Under the pieces are notes generated by a model. That model saw only the letters and a program-made list of their open reading frames with translations. It had not been told where the DNA came from and did no database searches. From Lepidurus packardi (lineage: Eukaryota; Arthropoda; Branchiopoda; Notostraca; Triopsidae), in assembly GCA_023053545.1 (NCBI GenBank), contig JAKZAN010000007.1, positions 1,054,001 to 1,118,000 on the forward strand: a stretch of 64,000 nucleotides of DNA, read 5' to 3'. How positions within the stretch are numbered: the first letter of the stretch is position 1; each line of letters starts with the position of its first letter. Both the position numbers and the translations under genes were made by a program. This document shows, piece after piece, positions 58,068 to 64,000 of the stretch.

Positions 58068-58160
58068 GCATAGTATAGAAACTGTATAGTACGCAATGCG
58101 CTTTCTATACTGCATAGTTAACTGCATAGCGCATGTGGCATAGAAACTACATAGTTCGCT
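58068..58160. repeat. Cluster of short direct and inverted repeats
   Basis: Variants of catagaaactacatagt, such as tatagaaactgtatagt, recur in direct orientation at 58068-58096 and 58131-58160. Between them lies an inverted piece (gtatagaaa pairs with tttctatac). It is a local rearranged duplication of unknown origin. Confidence 0.5.
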
Positions 58161-61100
58161 CTCCCTTTAGGCACCGAACAAAAGCAAGCTATATACGTTA
58201 TTGTGCAAACCGGGAAGAAAATGTCGTAAAAGAAAACTCGCTGGTATAATTTGCAATAAAGTTGGTAATCACAAACTATGTATTCAAATAACAATTGAAT
58301 AACACTTAAACACAATATTTCTTCATACCGATTTCATTGCTTGTCGAGAAGACGGGGAAAATTTTCGATAATAACTAACGATTGCCGAAACAACTGGTAT
58401 TGGCGTCTCGTTTCGCAACCAGAGCATGAATCTCGCAATCTTGTACCTTCAAAGACTGGACTTCAAGTGAAAGATCAAGTGACTGAGCTTCAGATACTAA
58501 CTGCATGAAATACGACGTTTCTCGCCCTCATTTGATGCTCCTTACAGATTAGCTTAGAAACAAGAGACATGCAAATACGAGCGGAAGCTAAGGAGCTTCT
58601 CACCCTTTTATAAATTTGGGGCCAACGGTCAAAAAGTCGGGCTAAACAGGTCAAAACCCGAAAATCCTAGGGTCAGTAAGTCAGTATTGGGCACGTGTCA
58701 GACATCCAAGTGTGCCGTATGGGTTTAAGCTGTCTGTCAGTTGTGTGCTTCAAGTCCATTCCTCCATATACAACTACATGTCCAGGGTGTATAGCTCTGC
58801 TGGTAAAGATTACAACCACGACTCGACAGACCAGTAACATTTGGCCATTTGCACCCTATAATTTTTCCCCCTTTGTTTAGTAAAAGACTAAATGTCCCAG
58901 CTGTTGTACCCGGTAGTGCTACTATTACTGTATGCCTACAGCGTTACTGTGTCCTTATACCCAGAAGCTATACGGCCTGTAGCCCCGATTTTCACCGAGA
59001 AGAAAAGGCTGCACGAGTAATTTTTCTTTCTCGGGTTAGTATAAGGCTTATATCTGATTCATAAAAGGGCTTGGACGTGACGAGCAACCGTTCAATAAGC
59101 AGAAAAAATCGTGAAAATATGAACGTTACACCTGACCCTTACCTGCAGTTAATCCTTACTGAAACTAATTACGACAGTCTGCCTACCTCTTGGACCTTTT
59201 TTCCCCCCTAAAAGGAAATAACAAGACCGAATTTCCGTTCAGAAACAGGGGGGAGACCTTTTAGCCACCACATCTTCAAGATGTTGTCTGCTTGCGGCTC
59301 CACAACGGAAGGAAGTATGATGTTCTTAATAAGACCCCGCTATACCCCTCATTTACTTGCCGCTAGAAAAATAGGGTGTACAAAAAAGGCAAAGTTGCCG
59401 TTTCGATGGAAAACATGTGGTTACTGATAGGTTTACTATCGGTTTCACGGGCGCAAAAAGTTAGGCTTGTTAAGTAAAAGAAAAAAAACGATATCTGCTT
59501 GGCATATACTCATCCTTCAGATAGCGCAAGAGCAATACTCACGTTTGTCCCTCCAGCTAGGAAGTTAACAGCAATAGATTGTTGCCGTTACTATATATAA
59601 CTCAAAAGCAAAGTTGAAAGAAACGGTGTGCGGTAACCGGTAATCCTGACAACACTATAGAGCGTAAACGATATGATAAATACATGCGTCCAGGCTACAA
59701 GATAATTTTTTATTGCAAAACTGTAACTGAATGAAAAGGTTGCCTTAGTTTAAGATAGATACCGCACGGAGGGCTATTTTATCCAGTCTATGTTTTACTG
59801 TATATCCCGAGCTAAAAATCTTGGAATGCGAACTGCGCAAATCAGAGGGCTTGCGATATTGTCAGAAAATGCGAACGCTGTATACAGTACTACTGCTTCA
59901 GTTTCGAACCAGCTGTCATGGCATCAGTTTTTCATGGAACTCATTACTTCTCCATTCAACTCGTTGTCATGACGCCTAAAGACTTTTAATTACATCTTCT
60001 CCTTTCACAGGCTTGTAATATCTAATCAAGGGTACACAGTTTAGTACAAAAGCCTGGAATAATGCCAAGCTAAGGACTCAACTATATATTCAAAATCTTG
60101 CAAAACCAGTAGAAGCGAAACTTGATAAAATCTCTTTGTTAACCACAATGTCCTTGTTAATCAAAACGCTTGTAGAATTTCTTTGTCGAAGCAAAATTTT
60201 CACAATTATTTTTTAACCCTGCTTTTCAATTGCATTTATAGGATTTTGCTGTTGAGTGGAGTGCCAGCCGCACACGTAAACATGAGAAAAGTTAGCTACA
60301 ATTCGGAAAGAATGTGGGACTTATCATGCATAACACCCATTACGCATACAGGAGAAGCATCTATAAACCATCAGCAGATCACATTAGGGGGGCTTGGTCA
60401 GGACGGCAGGGTCTGTTAAGATAACGTGAGTTTTGCTTTGAAGCGCTCTTCTAGCAGACCAGAATAGCATGCGTGTATGTTGTAAACTTTAAACACACGC
60501 CTCGTATCTGCACGCAACTTGTTGATGAGCACGCATCAATAGTTTAGATTCCCTTCCTTTTACATTGCTTGTCATATAGGACAAGTAAACATCCTCTAAC
60601 TGCAGATGATGAGCTCTATTGCCTTAAATTTAACTACTAATCTCTTCAATTAATTCAATTCCCAGAAAGCAGTCACGGAAAATGGTAAACGGCTCAAGGG
60701 GCTTTATAACCCCCCCAAAATAGGAATACTTTTCCCATTAAATCATAGCAGCGGAGCAAAGCAGCCAAATTTAACTTGAAAATGAGATGCCTGGTCTACT
60801 TGCATAGAAAACTAATTAAGGTCATGGATAAGAGAGCAAATTTATTCTCTAAAATTGGTAACAGTGCCTGAGCTAAAATTCACAAAAAACAGCGGTCGAG
60901 TAAAGAAGCCTTAAAGTGAGAGTTGCTTATAACTCTTGGATGCTGAATGCTGTGTAAAGTCGTTGATTTACGACAGCTCCAACAACACATTGGTACATAA
61001 GAGATCGCCCGCAACGCACAGGTGGCTCAGGTGAGCTTGGCCTCGCAACAGCAACTTTTTAAAAAGAGCTCCAACACTTTTTTTGCTATCTTAAACAACC

Positions 61101-61325
61101 CCTTGGGAGCTCTCAAAGATGATTTGTTTACCACCTCTTTCCTTTTGGCCTTCACCTTCCCTTTTTCTAAAAATTTGTGTCTGGCACTTGCGTTTCGTCT
61201 TATACAAAGTAGTTCTTAATAGTCCACCGTTTTCGTGTTTTTACAAAAAAAATAACTTTAATTTCATCGACACGAAGCAACACTGCAGTGTTTTAAAGTT
61301 AATTTCGCCCCAATTTCTACGATGA

Positions 61326-61357
61326 AAATGGAATTCGTTTCAGCATGAATTCCATTT
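61326..61357. repeat. Perfect 11-bp hairpin
   Basis: The arms aaatggaattc and gaattccattt are separated by 10 bases in non-coding DNA upstream of Sema1a. It may be chance. Confidence 0.5.
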
Positions 61358-61973
61358 GGAAGTGGAAAATACTCAGACTTTGGTCCACGATTCTATACCT
61401 TAACATAGGCAGAATTATTAATATATTTTTATCGGCATGGCTAAAGGCGCAATCGAGTAGTTGCACTTTCTATAGCAATATTTATGATAAATTAGTAAAT
61501 TATACGGGCGGCTTTATACAAAATCACTTAGGAATTCAAATTTAATAACAGGAATATGACAATTCCGAATAACTAGAAGAGTAAACCGGAGACTGCATTC
61601 ATTCCTTACATCTAGATTTATTACCACAAACGATTACAAAAAAACCATATGTCAAAGTAACGCAAATGACCTGCTAAAGTACGGACTGGAGTTAAGTCGA
61701 GTTGACAATACTTAAAAAATATTTACGTCCGCTACAAGTATTCTATACCATTCTTCACTTTCTGAGAAAGCCACCTGAGAGGACTATTAATTGTAAAGAG
61801 CTTCCGTAATTGTTGTATCACAAATGTACCCCACAATTCTATGAAAATTGGCTTTTTAGTGGAAGAAAAGGCAGTGCAGGTGACCAAAGTAATTCTAATT
61901 TTTTGAGGATTTAAAATTTATCCGAGACATCGTATAAACGGGATTCAGACTTGATCGGTCACGTAGACAAGGA

Positions 61974-62049
61974 CTTATTATCACAGTATAGAGGTTTACC
62001 TTTATAGAGGTTTATAGAGGTAAACCTCTATACTGTGCTTATTATCACA
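61974..62049. repeat. 20-bp perfect inverted repeat flanked by 12-bp direct repeats
   Basis: The arms at 61982-62001 and 62018-62037 (cacagtatagaggtttacct and its complement) are perfect, with a 16-base loop that repeats part of the arm (ttatagaggt). The direct repeat cttattatcaca stands at both ends (61974-61985 and 62038-62049). This looks like a very small inverted-repeat insertion with a target duplication, or a palindrome made by replication template switching. Confidence 0.75.
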
Positions 62050-64000
62050 ACATCTTGCTGGCGAAATAGGTTATCGTCGAACCTTGTTCAAGCAAGCGAA
62101 AACGATATGACAAAATAGGTTTTGGGTCAAAATTGCGTAGTGAAAATAGAGATATACCTACATCGAACTCGGCTCTTCTTTCAGTGATTATCTTCGGAAT
62201 AGTATTTGTTGATTTCACGTGCCCATGAATTACAATTGAAAAGGTTCTAGCTAACGCTTTGATTATACTGTTGAGAAGTCATTCGTTGGAACTTGTTTTT
62301 CAATATGCTGTTGGGTAATTTAATATTCATAATTCGTTCACTTTGGTACAGGAAAAGGAATGAAACAGGTTTTTCCCTAAACGAATTCTAATATACTGTA
62401 TATCGAATTCGTATTCCATACGTTAGAGCTTTTGCAAGACAGTCACTGGTTCCCTTTTTCGAATGGACCGCAGAAGCATTTAGAGTCACATGGGAAATGT
62501 CCCAAATATAGCAACAAAGAAAAAGAGAGTTGACGAGTTCTGTGAGGCGAGATGTGCAATTTATTTTAAATAGCATAGAATGAAACGCTATCGTGTCAAA
62601 TGAAGGGGTGCTAAGGGTTTCTTTTGAGGTATAGTGCTCGAAAGCATTAATCCTTTCTTAATTACAAAACACGAAACGAAAGTGGCACCAGCGGCACACG
62701 CACCACAGGTCTACACATGGTGGTTCGACGTAGGATATATTATTTTCGAACTAAGGAACTCATCCGACACACCTTTTCCGAAGGCTTTTATAGGGTACCA
62801 TCTAAATGCTGCTTTTGGCTATCATTTAAGGTAGGAATTCGAAAAAATTTCCCTCTTTAAATTACAAAAGAATTGCAGCGTAACGAGCTTGAGACATACT
62901 TCTTATAGTTCCTAAATTCCCAAGCCAGATTTTTTAATCCTCGAAATTACAATGATAAAGTAAAAAGGCACGGTTGCTTTCATTGACCGCAAATCGATTA
63001 CAATTAATCGTTATATATGTGGGTACGTACTATTGGTCGGGGTAACATAAAGCTAGATTGGAATTAAAGATTCATGGAAAGTATCTGGGGAAGCATAGAC
63101 GATCTCGTTTAGTATGCCAAGAGGTAAATCTCATGTCCGGGGCTAAGCCAGCTTCTCCGAATGCTAACTCAAAACCGCCTCTATGCTGCTGTGAGACTCC
63201 TAAAAATTTGTGAATGACTTTACGGCGGTCCAAACAGGCATCCAGAGACTTTAGATGTGGGGAAGTAAAGAAAGCACTCTTATAATATATTCCGGGGCCA
63301 CTTGCCTGGCTTGAGTGTTTTTTGTGTGGAAGAGTGTGTGGCTGTATATGCCTTGTGTATTTTGTTCGCCTATCAAACTTGGGTAACAGTGCTGCGGGAT
63401 GAAGGAGGTTTCACAAAAGAGAATCGTAAACGAGGCTTTATAGCTACTTCTTCTTTTATCTGTGAAAATTGCATAAATTCCCTTTGGCTAGCCTATCTTG
63501 GGCTATGAAGATTGGCCAGGACCTGATACTATTCTATCAAGCATTTGTATATCGCGTCTTGAAAACATATCCGTCCGTTCGTATAGTGTCTTCGCCTTTA
63601 ATTATTTCCCGAGTCGGCCACAATCAAGAACGCCCTTCCTTTACAACTCTCACTGGCTCATAACTAGCTCATTATACTTTCGCTTGATAGTATCATCGAA
63701 AGCTTCCACGTGTGACAATGCGAAAGCACCATCGTGGCTGAGAAATGGAAAGCCACGTTGCCGTGCACATTGTACCGAGAGATTCCATTTGACTTGTGAA
63801 AAGAAAAAGCTACTTTTCGGAGCGCCGGCGTACGCAATCTTCGTTATAGAAGCACGACCATTCCAATGCACATGTATATGCTTGTTTCCCAAGAAGTTGG
63901 AGTATAGGTCATACTAAACCCTTGTCGGAAAATGGAAAGTGTAGAAGACATTTTGTGTCAACTCTTATCAGATGCTTTTGACATGGAATAATAGGATCCA

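Larger units (their letters stand above)
49570..64000. other. Upstream of Sema1a; no gene recognised
   Basis: Fourteen kilobases without recognisable coding sequence on either strand. The longest open frame is 139 codons (63498-63917) and resembles nothing known. Non-coding 5' exons and the promoter of Sema1a could lie here. Local repeats and hairpins near 58068-58160, 61326-61357 and 61974-62049 are listed separately. Confidence 0.5.

Noticed and set aside
1-64000. Coding transposons, virus-like elements, CRISPR arrays, rRNA and tRNA genes
   Set aside because: No reverse transcriptase, integrase, transposase or structural protein motif was seen in any frame. No spaced repeat array and no convincing tRNA box pair were found by eye. 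A profile search would be decisive.

Overview
This window looks like intron-rich arthropod nuclear DNA. It is of moderate AT content, with GT-AG introns, many of them 60-125 nt long, and long stretches without genes. The combination of very short introns in the conserved core of one gene with multi-kilobase introns elsewhere would suit a branchiopod crustacean such as Daphnia. That placement is an inference from gene style and protein similarity recalled from memory; no search was run.

Two protein-coding genes can be reconstructed, and they converge on each other. (1) On the + strand, from about 10997 to 19585, lie five coding exons of a Dpr-family (defective proboscis extension response) cell-surface protein. 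It has two immunoglobulin domains and a C-terminal hydrophobic tail that reads as a GPI-anchor signal. The exon or exons carrying the signal peptide are upstream and were not found. (2) On the - strand, from 49399 down to 28764, lies a complete transmembrane class-1 semaphorin (Sema1a-like) gene. It has 17 coding exons whose phases all agree, giving 836 residues: signal peptide, Sema domain, PSI domain, Cys- and Ser/Thr/Pro-rich stalk, acidic juxtamembrane segment, one membrane span and a short tail ending in TYV.

Layout: 1-10996 has no exon I can support and is probably upstream DNA or long 5' introns of the dpr gene. 10997-19585 is the dpr gene. 19586-28763 is the region between the two 3' ends. 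28764-49399 is Sema1a, with a 10.6 kb first coding intron (38489-49089) that holds two long poly-C tracts. 49400-64000 is DNA upstream of Sema1a, probably with its promoter and non-coding 5' exons, and it shows no recognisable coding sequence.

Both proteins act in neuronal wiring: Dpr proteins bind DIP partners at synapses, and Sema1a signals through Plexin A and also in reverse. Whether their adjacency matters is unknown. I saw no rRNA, convincing tRNA, CRISPR array, coding transposon or virus-like element. The most interesting signals are a 75-nt segment inside the dpr Ig1 exon that could be either a 25-residue insertion or a stop-free intron, two strong hairpin structures (25384-25445 and 61974-62049), and the poly-G tracts expected in the Sema1a pre-mRNA.
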